A DNA stretch of 64,000 nt from Lunularia cruciata (GCA_948567375.1 OX419757.1:30070001-30134000), one strand, 5' to 3'. Counted from the stretch's first letter, positions 1 through 11,950 are shown. Notes: a model not told the origin generated them from the sequence alone. Made by a program: numbers and translations.

Positions 1-1377
1 ATTGACAACTCCCCCACGATTGGACAAAGTCCTAAACATCTTGTGTCATGTTTGGCCACCACCATTGGCATTGGAGGGTGCCCAAGGTCTTGTCCACTCC
101 CATGTGAACAGCTATTGGTAAATCATGGGCTTCTTGAAGGCGCACAAGTCAAAGATCACCTTTGGCTGGAATAGAGATTTGGTCCGCATGGAATAGAAGG
201 CCTTCCTTGAAGGAGAAGGTGTTGTACTCCTTGTTGCATGTTGTTAGACAACCATGTACCATTTGGAAGAAGGGATCTTGTTGTAGAGCTGATCAAAACT
301 TGTTATGGACCTTAGGGTCAATTGAATCCATCATAATTGCCACCATGATGAGATGAAGAGCCTTCCAATCAGGTCGTTGTGATAGAGCATCAGGGATGAT
401 GTGGATCTGACCTTGTTTGTACTCAAGTTTGATGTCAAACAATTGGAGTTGCTCTTCCCATTGATGATTTTGACTCTTCATGTGCTCCAAGTGTAGGGTC
501 TGCAACAATGGCTTGTGATTAGTTCACATGATTTCTTGTTTCCCCAAGAGATAATGCCTCCATACCTTGGTGGCATATACCATTGCAAGTTGTTCCTAAT
601 CTTTAGTAGTGTAATTTATTTCAGCTGTATTTTGTTGGCAAGACACAAAGGCAATGGAATGTAGTCCATCTGGGAATTCTTGTTGCAACACAGCTCCAAT
701 TGCAAAGTTAGAAGCATCAAAATCAACCACACAAGGTAGTTGAGGATCATATGGTTGAAGAATGGGTCTTAAAGACACCACATGCTTCAACTTCTGAAAT
801 GTTTGTTCATGCTTGGTGGTCCACTGGAAGCTCAAGTTCTTTCCTAAGAGGTCAGTCAATGGTGCAGCCACATGAGCATAATAGTGGATGAACCGTCGGT
901 AAAAATTGGCCAATCCATTGAATGCCCGTACTTCTATAGCATCCTTTGGGGTAGGCAAATCAGTAATGGCCTTGATCTTCTCTTCTTTCATCTTGATCCC
1001 CTCTGATGAGATCTTATGACCCAAGAAGGTAACCTTCTTCTGCCAAAAGGCACACTTCAACTTCTTGCAGTAAAATTTCCATTGTTGTAGTCATCTTAGG
1101 ATTTCTTGCACATGATTCACGTGTTCTGCCTCTATCTTGCTATAGATTAAGATATCATCCAAGAACACCACCACGGACCAATCCAATAGTGCATCCAAGG
1201 TGTCTTAGGTGTCTTACTCAAAGGTGCCAGACAACCTAATTGGAAATTCTTACCTTGGTGTTGTACTTGAATTTGGCATCGGGTCCAATCAAATTGAACC
1301 TTATGATGTTCAAACCAAGGTAGACCCAGAATGATATCATAGTGTAGAGGTGCCACTACAAACCTCATACACTCCAA
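1..1377 (-). pseudogene. pol: Ty3-type pol remnant (protease, RT, RNase H, integrase N-terminus)
   Basis: In sense order from 1377 down, the first segment is the C-terminal half of a retropepsin-like domain with the family-typical string ILGLPWFEHHKVQFDW. A frameshift and a large deletion then lead straight into RT motif C (FLDDILIYS, near 1155-1180) and the connection segment KVTFLGHKISSEGIKM. RNase H follows, with DFDASNFAIGAVLQQ and an in-frame stop near 595. At 1-290 there is an integrase zinc-binding remnant (AHDLPIAVHMG, then WWWPNM). At least four in-frame stops or shifts make it non-functional. The missing RT core means it could not supply reverse transcriptase even if the stops were suppressed. 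Confidence 0.88.
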
Positions 1378-1415
1378 ATACTCCTTCCCATCTTGAAGGT
1401 AACAAGATGCGAGGT

Positions 1416-2072
1416 CTATAATGCAGAACCCTTTCTACCATCCGCCATCATCAAACTACTTCCAATTACTGGCTTGATAGGAATACCCAATTCCTTTGCT
1501 ACTTGCATAGTTACCTCTAATTTGGTTCTTGCCTTCAAGCCCCTCACAAATCGATCATGAGCTTCACCTTCCAATATATCTGGAATTTGCATGATGTTGT
1601 TTTGGTATTGCATGATGTAACTTCTTACAAAGCCAATCTGTTTCAACTCTGCCAACTTATCCCATGTAGTGTGGCATATATAGCTTGGAACCGACTAATT
1701 ATTGCACTCTTGAATTTTGCCCATGTCAAGATTGGTGCAAAAATTTGTCATTCAGCTTGCTCCACTCAGAATCTTCACCATAGCTTTGCTACTCCATCCA
1801 ATTGGCTAGAAGCCAAGAGGATCTATTTTTGCTCGTCTTGAAGATTGGTAGCTTCAAAATAACATCATAATCAGACACAAAATTTTCCATTGCACTTGGA
1901 AGATTATTGCCTTCAAATACCTTGGGTTAGGAAATCTGATCAAACCTTCTTCTTCTTGAATTAGTACTCTCTTGACTTGCTCTTGTTGTCAAAGATCTTG
2001 TTCATCCAACAATTGAGTAAAGTGCTCGATTTGTTGTTGCATAGTAAGGATAACATCAAGTATTTCCGCCAT
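1416..2072 (-). pseudogene. gag: Ty3-type gag remnant
   Basis: An ATG at 2072 opens a frame beginning MAEILDVILTMQQQ, soon broken by stops. The best-preserved piece (1416-1655) reads LKQIGFVRSYIMQYQNNIMQ and then DRFVRGLKARTKLEV, which matches the retrotransposon gag (capsid) pattern of plant Ty3 elements. It lies just inside the primer binding site and LTR, as expected. No zinc knuckle was seen between gag and protease, probably because it was lost in a deletion. Confidence 0.75.
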
Positions 2073-2330
2073 GGTTGCTACTCTATCACACCACTCTCAA
2101 TCTATTTAATTTATTAACACATAGAAACATCATGTCCACCGTTCTCCATAAGTTACAACCGTAAGCACCAAGAGTTCCTCAAATATAGTGATTATATGCA
2201 AAAAATCTTGTCCAAAGTGCGATGTGATGAATTGTGTGAAACGATGCTTGGGTAGTACTTGGATGCAAAAATCCCAATGTTTTGGTGGAAGTGGATTTTG
2301 TGGTCCATAAATTCCATCCATCCCATTCTT

Positions 2331-2343
2331 GCTCTGATACCAA
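2331..2343 (-). other. Primer binding site of element A (initiator tRNA-Met type)
   Basis: The minus strand reads TTGGTATCAGAGC directly inside the LTR end. TGGTATCAGAGC is the classical plant LTR-retrotransposon primer site, complementary to the 3' end of initiator tRNA-Met. It fixes the inner LTR boundary at 2344 and the minus-strand orientation. Confidence 0.85.
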
Positions 2344-2768
2344 TGTAAAAGACCAAATCCGAGGAGAGAAATAGGAGAATAGAAACTCACATTGGGACAC
2401 TTGAATGACGGAAAACTCCAAATGCCTAGCATGAGCTTTGGCTTTGGTATTTATAGGTAACATACAAGGCCCTTGAGAAGCTTCTCAAGAAGCTTCCTTG
2501 AGGCATTTTCTTAGAGTGCAAGCCAAGTTAACTAAGAAGCTTCTCAAGAAGCTTCCTTCTAGAAGCTGCCTACTTGGCATGCAAGCTAAGCTAGTTAGAA
2601 GCTTCTAGAAGCTTCCTTTTAGAAGCTACCTACTTGGGGTGCAAGTTTACTAGTTGGGAACCTTCCCAAGAAGCTTCCTAGATGCTTTTTGAATATTCTA
2701 GGCTAATTTGGCTTATTCCTTACTTTGCTAGCCTTGATAGCTACATCGCTAAACTCCATATTGTTACA
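2344..2768 (-). repeat. 5' LTR of gypsy element A
   Basis: A 425-bp segment runs TGTAAAAG to TTGTTACA on the plus strand, that is TG...CA with short inverted ends. It abuts the primer binding site. Its interior carries several imperfect repeats of an AGAAGCTTCT/AAGCTTCC motif (about 2475-2680). On the minus strand a CTATAAATACC box near 2450-2460 is a plausible TATA element. Homologous LTRs are at 5372-5552, 9799-10192 and, in opposite orientation, about 4650-5000. Confidence 0.85.
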
Positions 2769-4650
2769 AGCAAAGTGTGAGAGCTAGAGCATTGGAGGAA
2801 GAGTTGAAACAAGAGACATCCCACACTCTTGATCTACCACTCTTGAATCATTTTCTCATCAATCTTCAAATTTTTCACATCACTCACTTTGGAGCTTGGA
2901 TGGTAGCACATTTTGGGTCTGCATTTATGGCATCGGTGATGGAGACCTCCGGTCATATTATCCTTATTGTGCTTACTTATGGACATGTTTGGGACTTGAA
3001 AATTTATGTGCTCTTGTAGAAGAAGAAGTAATTAATTTTGTTCAAGGGCTTCAAGGTAGAGTTGTGGGATCCATTTGACAAAAAAAGAGAAAAAGCTAAG
3101 TGACAAAATTGCAAGTGATTGGGTCCCGACAAGGAAAGTCTAAATTTTTCAAGGATTGAGGGAGTTAGGGGAAGGCATTTAGGGATAAAATATTATGGCT
3201 GGAGAGAGAAGTTGACACACTATTATTTGGAGATAGAAACCAAGGGATTTGAGTAATTTCTAAGTGGGTTAGGATCAGTTGAAGCAAGGAGGCTGAATTC
3301 ATACCCAAATGAATAAATTAGAAGATTTTGAGAGTTTTGGCATATTGATTCATAATTTGTTTCTGTTGTTAAAGAGTAGTTATTATGTTGAGCTCAAGAA
3401 ATCCTATGTTGGATTCAATATCAAATTTGACTTGATTGATTGAAGTTAGAGCACTAGAAATCAAATTGTTGAAGAGAAGATTATGATCAAGCTTTGGGTT
3501 TTGGTTGTTTCTCAAGATCTGGTTCAAATCAAGACATGAATATTTCTAATATTGTTGGTGGTAGATCTTGCATCTCTATAAACAAAGGTTAAATTTGAAT
3601 TTCTCAAATAAAAAATTTAGTGTCTTGGATCAAGTATACTTGGGTCTATAGAGCTCAAAAGTTAGCCTAACTTGAGACTTGATTTATCTAGGGATTGGGA
3701 TTGGATTAAACCTTCAAATTTTACAAAGATTTAGATAGGGACACAACCAACTACTATGTGAAATTTAGTTAGCTTAAGTTTTATTGAGAGTGAGTGTTGA
3801 TGCAACAAACTCTCCTAAAATATTATTGTTAGCTATGTAGAACATTTTTATCTCCAATCACAATGGAATGCAAAGTCTTCCACATGTGACTATGATTGAA
3901 GAGTTAAGGTTGCTAGAGTGTTGTTGAGGATTTTTTGTAACTTTGAGCTAGAAATTTAAAGAAAGTCTGCCAAAATTTAGGAGCAAACCCTCAATTAGGG
4001 ATTTCAAAATTATGTTGAAATAAAAAAAATCTGCCCAAGTTTGAGATTTTGTCAAGGTAGAAGTAGTGATTAGATTGGGGTCTGATTTATATTATTTGAA
4101 AATTTATCTTCCAAGATTTTTATTGAGTCCTAAAACATTTGAATGTAAGCTATAGAAAAGAAGCTATTCAAATCTATGTCCCACAAAGATTTACCATGTA
4201 AAAAAATGATAGAATTTTCATACTTGGAGTACAAATTGGATGCAAATTTGGAGTATAGATTGAATGCAACTTGGATTGCAGATTGAAGTCAATTTTTGGA
4301 TAGAGCAAGGATGCTCTTAAGATCATTTCTACCAAAACCATGAAGAGATTTCCTAAAAAATTTGTGTTTGGATCCTCTCCATGCTTGCATGCTTGATTGT
4401 GCACCCAATTTGGTTGGATTGGTGTGCAAGCATTGCATTAGGTTCTTCCCTTCTAGTCATGTTATGTATTTCTCCTTGATAAGATTGGAATTGATGAGTA
4501 GTAGATCAGGAGTGTGTGTTATGATGATTGGTTAGCTTGCTTATTATTCTCCTACCCAATAGAAGGAATGCTAGAAAGAGAATTAGAATGTTCTAGTGAT
4601 TGTGCAAGCTATTGAGCTCAACATATAAGTGTCAAGTCTACACATAACCT
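2769..4650 (+). repeat. Unclassified dispersed repeat, copy 1
   Basis: This non-coding, AT-rich stretch resembles 48060-49180 in the same orientation. Shared blocks are near 2845-3060 versus 48200-48420, and 4415-4540 versus 49055-49165. The largest frame (2777-3019) is about 80 codons with no recognised motif, and no RT, integrase or transposase motif was found. It may be the internal part of an LTR element ending at the plus-strand LTR at about 4650-5000. The class is otherwise unknown. Confidence 0.5.
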
Positions 4651-5000
4651 TTGATCCGTAAGTTCTATAGCTAGGCTCCCAATGTGTTCTTAGATAAAGA
4701 AATACAAAATATGACAATGGTTAGCTTAGCTTGTACTCCAAGAAAGGTGACTTCTAGAAGAGAAATTCCTTGGAATATGTTTTAGATAAAGAAAGATAGA
4801 GTACAACAAATGTTAGCTTAGCTTGTATTCCAATAAAGGTGGCTTCTAGAAGAGAACTTCCTTGGAAGCTTCCTTTTTAGTCTTGTATCTAGTTTACTTG
4901 TAAATACCTAAACCCAAGCTCAAACCAAACATTGGAAGTTTCTTTCAATTAAGAGTGTAAGTTTTATCTTCCATTTAATTTCTCTTCTTGGTCTATTTTA
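4650..5000 (+). repeat. Degenerate plus-strand LTR related to the gypsy family
   Basis: The segment from 4860 to 4990 aligns, in opposite orientation, with the 5' LTR of element A: a CTTGGAAGCTTCC block, then a TAAATACC TATA-like block, then a CTCAAACC/CATTGGA block and a terminal CTCTTCTTGGTC block. It contains a two-unit tandem repeat with a period of about 92 bp (4691-4782 and 4783-4872). The exact ends are unclear and no TSD was found. Confidence 0.55.
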
Positions 5001-5366
5001 GCAAGATAATCTCAAAATTTTGACAAGATACCCATGCATCTATGTAGCTTGCACAATTTTGTGAAGAAGAAAGGCTATAGTGTGTAAGTCCAAGATCATC
5101 CTTCTCAATAGAAAGTTGAAAAAATTCTATCAATAGCCATAAAATGTGATTGGTGACTTGATTTTCTACTTCTCAAAGCAAAAACATCAGACAATGGATT
5201 TATGTATGAGTTTGAGATCTATATTAGTATACACACTACAAGTAGATGTTATTGTGTCTCATTTTAGAAGGATTGTTGAAAATACATACATTTTCTTGGC
5301 TTCTCAAGTAACCTCTTAAATACTTTGCTAAAATCAACCAATGAAACTACAAATAGATATCTTATA
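5001..5366. other. Non-coding gap without recognised features
   Basis: AT-rich sequence between the degenerate LTR and the target duplication of element B. No motif or repeat relation was recognised. Confidence 0.5.
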
Positions 5367-5371
5367 ATAAG

Positions 5372-5552
5372 TGTAAAAAACTAAGGTGAGAAATAGTAGA
5401 ATGGAAGGTCACATTAGAACTCTCAAATGATGAAGGAGACTTTTAATCCCTAGCTTGAGCTTGGGCTTTGGTATTTATGAGCAACATGTGTATGATATAA
5501 GGTTATGAGGTAGTAGTAGTCTACTTGGTTTTTTATTTCCTATCTTGTTACA
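5372..5552 (-). repeat. 3' LTR of element B, internally deleted
   Basis: Begins TGTAAAAAACT and ends CTTGTTACA on the plus strand. It is only about 181 bp, against 394 bp for its partner and 425 bp for the LTR of element A. The lost part is the AAGCTTC-rich central repeat block. The outer edge abuts the ATAAG duplication. Confidence 0.8.
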
Positions 5553-8118
5553 TTAGCAACTCTCACAAGATCAAACAAACTCTCAAACTTTTTGTGCCAT
5601 ATTTGGCCATTACCATTGATTTTATATGGTACTTAGTGTCTTGTCCATACTAGCAATTTGTAAATCATGCACCCTTGAAGTTTCACAAGTAGATTTCTCA
5701 TTGTTGGAATGTAAATTAAATTCTTGCAAAATAAAGGCCATCCTTAAATGAAATTGTATATTACTCCTTTTCATATGCTACAAGTCAACTTTTTACAAGT
5801 TGAAAGAAGTGGTCCTATTTTAAAGTAGTCTTGAACTCTATTTGGATCCTTATGTCCGTTGACACTATAGTAATAGCCATTGCTATGAAGGATTCAACAA
5901 GAATTTTCAAATCAGGGCATTGTGATAAGGCATCAAGAAAGTTTCCTAGTTTGTACTCAAACTTGATATCAAAAAATTGGAGTTACTCCTCCATTGATGA
6001 TGCCAACTCTTTATGTGTTCTAAATGCAAGGTTTGAAGCAAGGATTTGTGATTGGTATGCATTATCACTTTTTTTTCCAAGAGATAATATCCACAAGCCT
6101 TTTTTGTACATACTATTGCAATTTGTTCTCCATCTCAAGTTGAATAATGCCTTTATATTGCATGTAATCATCAAGATACAAAGATAATGAGGTGTAGTCC
6201 ATTTAGGAATTTTTGTTGCAACACAACTTCCATTACAAACTTAGAAGCATCAAAATGAACCACAAAAGGTAGCTAAGGATTATATGGGTGGAGGATGGGT
6301 TTTAAAGATACCATATCTTAAGTTTCTTGAATACTTCTTCTTGCTTGCGTCCTACTCAAAGCTTATTATCTTTCCCAAGAGATCAATCAATAATGCGATC
6401 AAATGAGCATAATAGTGGATGAATTGTCAATAAAAATCCCCAATCCACTAAATCCCCAAACTTTTGTGGTATCCTCAGGACTTGGCTAATTGGTAATGGC
6501 CTTGATTTTCTCCACTTCCATCTTGATCCCTCCATTGAAACGTTATGGTTCAAGAATGTAACTTCCTTTTAAAAAAGGCAGACTTGGACTTCTTGTAGTA
6601 GAAATTTTATTGTTGTAATCATCATAAGACCTTTTTTACATTGTTCTTATGTTTTACCTCCATCTTATTATTATTCAAAATTGCAGTCAAGAACACAACC
6701 GCATATTAATCCAATAGACCTTCTTATAGCCATTACATTTGATCCATGAAAAATACTAAGGCATTTATGAATCCAAAGGGCTAAACTCTCCATTCAAAAT
6801 GCCTATACCTTTAATGAAAGGTAGTCTTTTGCATGTTTTCCTTGTCAATTGGAATTTTCAAGAATCACTTTGAATATCTAACTTTAAGAAGTATTGTGCT
6901 CCACTTAATTGATCCAACAACTCCTCAATTCAAAGTTATATATATGCATTCTTCATGGTTTTCTTAATAAGAATATGGTAGGCAATAGAGAATAAAAGCA
7001 CTCCATCCTTCTTTGGGAAAAATGGTACAAGTGCTTCCCAAGAGAATTTTGTATTTTGTATGAAATCCTTTTCCCAAAAAACTTAGTCATGTTGTTCAAA
7101 GTTCTTTTAACTCCTTTGATGAGAGCCAATAGAATGGTCTACTAATTGTAGGATTAGTTTGAAAGAGCTAGATCTTGAAAGACATACCTCAATCAAAAGG
7201 TAATCCATTTGTAAGATCATCCAAAAACATGTCTACAAACTCCTAAGTTATTTGAGAAACCATTGTCTTTTGAAACTTCTTATCCTCATCAAATTCTCTT
7301 TATGCAATAGGCTTGATCCAAATAGTAAAAATAAGAATATCTTCTTGCAAGGCTTGTTCTATAGCCATTATATTGAAAAATTTCCCCTCTTGGGCCTTAC
7401 TACTTTGATATGTCTTACTCAATGGTGCCAATAATCTAATTGATAATCTTTACCTTGGTATTGTACTTGAAATTTTCATTAGGCCCAATCAAATTGAACC
7501 TTTTTGATGTTAAAGCCAAGGAAGAACTATAATGATGTCTTAGTGTAAGAGAGCTACTATAAACCTTATATACTCTAAATACTCCTTCCTAATCATAAAT
7601 GCAACAAGATGTGAGGTATCTAATGCTAAACACTTTCTACCATCTACTATCATCAATTTGATATCTGATACCAACTTGATAAGAATACATAATTATTTGT
7701 TGATTGCATGAATATGAAATTCTCAGAACTCTCACTTTCAACCAAAATCATTTAATTATGTTTGAATATCATACCTTGCAAGTGAATCAAACTTGCATAG
7801 GAGCCTTCAATCTTGTTAAACCCAATCAAGTTCTCCATAAATAGCTCAATGTCTCCTATTTGGACTCTTTGTTTCCTTGATCCTCATGTTCCAAGAACTT
7901 TATTTGGGAAGTGGATCAAGGTTTTCTATTCTTAGTTGGAAATTTGGTAATTTTATGTCTAATTTGGTAATAATAGAAGGAACCATTAATTTTTTGCAAA
8001 TTTTCTCTATCTATAATAAAAAATGGTATATTGTGATAGCATCAATCTCCATAAATGTTGGCTCCTCCACTCTATCTTCTATGAAAGTCTAAGTTGAGAC
8101 CAAATTGTGACAATAGAG

Positions 8119-8838
8119 GAATCTATAATACCAAGAGCTAGCCATATGATCTAGATGTGAAAGTTGGTTTGGTAACATCTAGAATGATGTTATACATGAT
8201 TGTAAAAATAGATTAGATAGAAGTATCACCAAAAGAGTAATTCTACTAATAGAGCAGAAACCAAAATAGACTTGAGAACCTTAGAACCAATAGCTAGACA
8301 TGTGATTTAAAGGAGAGAATTGGTTTAGTAACATCTTGAAGGATGTTACACATGATGGACTAAACAGATCAGAAAGAAGTATCACCCAAAAGGGACTTCT
8401 ACTAATAGAGTAGGAACCAAAATATGCTTGAAATCTTTGAAGGCAATTTTGGAGGCCTAAAAAAATGAATTAGGCCTCAAAAATGTGCAAATGCTCCTCT
8501 TTCCCTCCTCCTCTAGTTTGTCTTGTCGAGAGCGTTCCAATGGTATGTGATTCTGAGACTCCTACAGGAAGATTCCCTAAAAGATTCCCTCTGCTCAAAG
8601 CTTGTTTGACCAACCAAATAGGACCTAGACCGACATATCACACATCCAAGTAAGTAATCCAAGGGTGGAGCTTGCTGACAAGTCACCTATCTATGTGCCT
8701 AATCCTATGGTGGAGCTTCCTTGGAGTAGATCCTCTTTGTCTATATAATAAAGAGAAGGTGCTCCTTTGGAGCACCAAATGTTGAGTGTGTAATTTGTGT
8801 TTCTCTCTCTTCTCTTGTCCTCGGAGTATTATAGAATC
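8119..8838 (+). mobile_element. Solo LTR, family S, nested in element B
   Basis: The LTR at 8124-8833 (TATAATACC...AGTATTATA, the family's TGTAATA...TATTACA ends with substitutions) is flanked by the perfect 5-bp duplication GAATC (8119-8123 and 8834-8838). Gag sequence of element B resumes directly after it, so it inserted after element B. No internal region or second LTR is present, so it is a product of LTR-LTR recombination. Sister copies are at 10269-11002 and 55280-55877. Confidence 0.88.
8742..8752 (+). promoter_or_regulatory. TATA box of solo LTR S
   Basis: CTATATAATAA lies about 80 bp before the LTR 3' end. The same box is readable on the minus strand in the sister LTRs near 10348-10356 and 55378-55386. 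Conservation across copies supports it as the LTR promoter and sets the LTR orientation. Confidence 0.55.
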
Positions 8839-9798
8839 AAACCGCTTGGACAATTGAATTGCTTCTTCCAAATATCCAGATCTACACATGATTTTACTTC
8901 CAATTTGATATATGATTTCAAGCCTCTCACAAACCAATCAAGAGATTCACCTTCTTGTATCTCTAGAATCTACATCATTGTGTTTTTGAATTGAGTGATG
9001 TAGCTCCTCACAAAACCAAGATATCTCAATTCCACCAATCTATTTATTGTAGCTTGTTCAACATTCACTTCTTATAATCTCCTAATTATTGTACCCTTGA
9101 ATTCTTCCCATGTTAAAATTGAAGCAAAAAATTACCATTGACCTTTCTCTACCTTGAATCACCACCATAGTTTTGTCACTCCATCTAGTTGACTTGAAGC
9201 CAAGAAGATCCATCTATATTCATGTAGAAGATTTTTAGCTTCAACTTGAATCACCACCATAGTTTTTCCACTCAATCTCATTGACTTGAAGTTGAGACAA
9301 TCCATCTTTGTTTATCAAGATGATTTGTAGATTCAATGGATCACTAACAATCAAACATAAAGTTCTCCATTGCACTTGATAAATTGTTGCTTTCAAATAG
9401 CTTGGGCTTTAGGAGTTTTACTTAATCTTCTTCCTCTCAAAAAGTTCCTCTCTTCATTTGTTTTTGTTAACCATCACTTCTAAAAATCAAGTAAGATGCT
9501 CAATCTATTGTAACATAACAATGATAGCTTTGAGCATTACCACCATGACTACTACTCTACCAAAATACTACTTACAAAAATATTAATTAACATGTGAATG
9601 CAACACTTCTACTACACTCCATAAGTTAAAATTAGAAGAATCAATGGCTCATTGGACAAGGTAATTGCATCTAAAAGAAATTGACCAAAGTATGAGATGA
9701 TGCTTTGGAATTACATGGAAAGAGAAATTCCAATGGTTTGGGAGAAATGAATTTTTGATCCATAGATTACAACCATCTTTTTCTTGTTTTGATACCAA

Positions 9799-10192
9799 TG
9801 AAAAAGATAGAAGAGAGAAATAGGATAATGGAAGGTCATATTGAACTATCAAATGATGAAGAAAAATCCAAATGCCTAGTCTTAGCTTGGGCTTTGGTAT
9901 TTATTAGTAACTTGGGTACAACGATAGAAGGCTCACAAGAAGCTTCAAAGGAAGATTCCTTCTAGAAACCACCTTACTTGGAATGCAAGCTAAGCTAGCC
10001 ATTTACTTTGAATCTAAACTAAACTAGCTATTTACTTGGCATACAAATTACCCAACCCTTGGAAATTTTGTAAGAGGTTCTCTCCAAGAAGCTTCCTAGA
10101 TGTTTACAAAATATGCTTAGAGTTTCCTAGCTATTCATAAATTATACCATTTGTTAACTTTATTTAGCGTATGCTAACTCCATATTATTTCA
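9799..10192 (-). repeat. 5' LTR of element B
   Basis: A 394-bp LTR beginning TGAAAAAG (plus strand) and ending TATTTCA. It is preceded by a degenerate primer binding site (TTTTGATACCA at 9787-9797, plus strand). It is homologous to 2344-2768, including the AAGCTTC-rich centre, and abuts the ATAAG duplication. Confidence 0.82.
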
Positions 10193-10263
10193 ATAAGGAA
10201 GAAGCATAAAGAATACTAGGGTGGTGATGTGCCTAAGATAATCATTAGGTGTTTTTGAGGTTT

Positions 10264-11007
10264 GGAATTCTAATACTCTGAGGAAAAGAGAAGAGAGAAA
10301 ACACAGATTGCACACTCAAACAATCGATGCCCCAAGGGAGCACCTTCTCTTTATTGTATAGACAAAGAGGATCTCCGCCAAGGAAGCTCCACCATAGGAT
10401 TAGGAACACAGATAGGTGACATGTCGGCAAGCTCCACCCTTGGATTACTTACTTGGATGGGTGACATGTCTGGTCTAGGTCCTATCTGCTTGGTCAAACA
10501 AGCTTTGACCAGAGAGAATCTTTTAGGGAATCTTCCTATAGGAATCTCAGAATCACGTGAGTAAGGTACCGTTGGAAATCTCTCAATGAGACAAAGCACG
10601 GGGGAAGGAAGGCCAGCCTTTCTTTTGTTGGGGAGGGGCATCTGCACATTTTTGAGGCCTAATTCATCCATTTAGGCCTCCAAAATTGCCTTCAAAGATT
10701 TTAGGCATATTTCGGTTCCTACTCTATTAGTAGAAGTCCCCTTTTGGTGAAATCTCTTTCTGATCTGTTTAGTCCATCATGTGTAACATCCTTCCAGATG
10801 TTACCAAACCAATTCTCACCTTTAAAGCATATGTCTAGCTATTGGTTCTAAGGTTCTCAAGTCTATTTCGGTTTTTGCCCTATTAGTAGAAGTACTCTTT
10901 TGGTGATACTTCTATCTGATCTATTTCAACCATCATGTATAACATCATTCTAGATGTTACCAAACCGAATTTCACATCTAGATCATATGGCTTGGTATTA
11001 CAGGAAT
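10264..11007 (-). mobile_element. Solo LTR, family S
   Basis: The 734-bp LTR at 10269-11002 reads TGTAATACCAAG at its start on the minus strand and TATTAGA at its end. It is flanked by the perfect duplication GGAAT (10264-10268 and 11003-11007). It is the reverse-complement relative of 8124-8833 along almost its whole length. Frames in it (such as 10351-10671) are not genes. Confidence 0.9.
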
Positions 11008-11770
11008 GTAGTGAAACATTCCCAAACAAAAATAAAAATAGTGAAGCTTTTTGTCAATTCAAAAGAAAAGGCTCTTGATATGCCTTTTGATGATGTTGGA
11101 GATGAATTGAAGTATTTCTAATTTCAACAAAGTAGTTGAATTATTAGCCAAGAAAAAAGAGGAAACTCTTACTCCAAAGGTTGGTGAAGAAGAGATACCA
11201 CACCAAATGAGGACATAGATGAGGATATTGGTTAGATGCCATATATATTTTTCATTTTCTATTTTAAATTTTGGATGGATTTAAATCTATTCACTTATTT
11301 ATATTTAATAGTTTCTTTATTTTCAAGTTATATGGTAGTATGAAATATATAAAGCTAAGTGCAAAATACATTTATCCTTTCCTTCTTTTCAAACTTGTCT
11401 TGATCAAATCATTATTGATGCAAAGTTTTTATTCAAGAAGATATTTAAGGCTTGGGATAATTTGGCATGGCTAGTTTTTTTCTCAAAACTATGGTTTTAA
11501 ATAAAAATACTAAACTATGGTTTTAAATATAATATTTCCCCATGTAATACCTTTGCAAAAAGTATTTTTCATTTTGTAGGTTCTTGGTTGATATGAATGG
11601 CTATTTACCAAAGAAACAAGGCTTTATTTCTCAAACTAGTTGGCCTTCTACACCCAATACTAGTTCTTACTTTATATTGTGAGCATGTTAGCTTGGAGAT
11701 AATCTTATCTTTTATCATCATTTGTCAAGGCTATATTACAATTTATTTATTCATGGATACAATAAGAAAA
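11008..11770. other. AT-rich intergenic DNA
   Basis: Short frames only. A weakly protein-like, acidic stretch near 11060-11230 (reading KALDMPFDDVGDELKYF, then a stop) is too short and broken to call. No repeat relation was recognised. Confidence 0.45.
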
Positions 11771-11950
11771 TCCACTTAGCTAAGAGCTTGTAAGTTTGGA
11801 TCTCATCATATCTCTTATCAATATTGGTCAATGCTACACTAAATTTGTTATATTCATAGATAAATGAATATAACAAATTTAGTGTAGCATTGACCAATAT
11901 TGATAAGAGATATGATGAGATCCAAACTTACAAGCTCTTAGCTAAGTGGA
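11771..11950. repeat. Perfect palindrome, 87-bp arms, 6-nt loop
   Basis: Bases 11771-11857 are the exact reverse complement of 11864-11950, with AGATAA as spacer. No mismatch was found over 87 pairs. A transcript across it would fold into a perfect hairpin of about 180 nt. In a window where most repeats have diverged, the identity suggests a recent origin, sequence conversion between the arms, or an assembly fold-back artefact. No target duplication was noticed immediately outside the arms. Confidence 0.97.

Larger units (their letters stand above)
1..2768 (-). mobile_element. Ty3/gypsy LTR retrotransposon A, cut by the window edge
   Basis: Read on the minus strand this gives LTR, primer binding site, gag, protease, reverse transcriptase/RNase H and the start of integrase. 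The 3' part lies left of base 1. All frames are broken, and the protease is joined almost directly to reverse transcriptase motif C, so the RT fingers and most of the palm are deleted. The related element at 5372-10192 still has that segment. Integrase placed last, after RNase H, is the order of the Ty3 group. Only one LTR is visible, so no target duplication can be checked. Confidence 0.9.
5553..9786 (-). pseudogene. pol: Decayed gag-pol of element B
   Basis: The sequence runs parallel to element A. Integrase lies near 5560-5830, RNase H near 5900-6260, RT near 6300-7100, protease near 7400-7600, and gag at about 7650-8118 and 8840-9560. It still contains the RT core missing from element A. 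On the minus strand near 6950-6850 it reads ELLDQLSGAQYFLKLDIQ (motif A region), followed by a PFGFINA motif B segment and a corrupted motif C (VVFLTAIL for the expected FLDDIL). The catalytic pair is therefore lost. Stops occur every few dozen codons. Confidence 0.8.
5367..10197 (-). mobile_element. Complete but decayed Ty3/gypsy element B with TSD
   Basis: The element spans 5372-10192 and is flanked by the 5-bp duplication ATAAG (5367-5371 and 10193-10197). It belongs to the same family as element A. The order on the minus strand is 5' LTR (9799-10192), a degenerate primer site, gag, protease, RT/RNase H, integrase and 3' LTR (5372-5552). Every frame is riddled with stops. Another LTR (8124-8833) is nested in its gag region. 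The exact TSD despite heavy coding decay shows that the ends survive intact. Confidence 0.85.

Noticed and set aside
10351-10671. 106-codon minus-strand ORF
   Set aside because: It lies wholly inside the solo LTR at 10269-11002, and the equivalent frame is broken in the sister LTRs.
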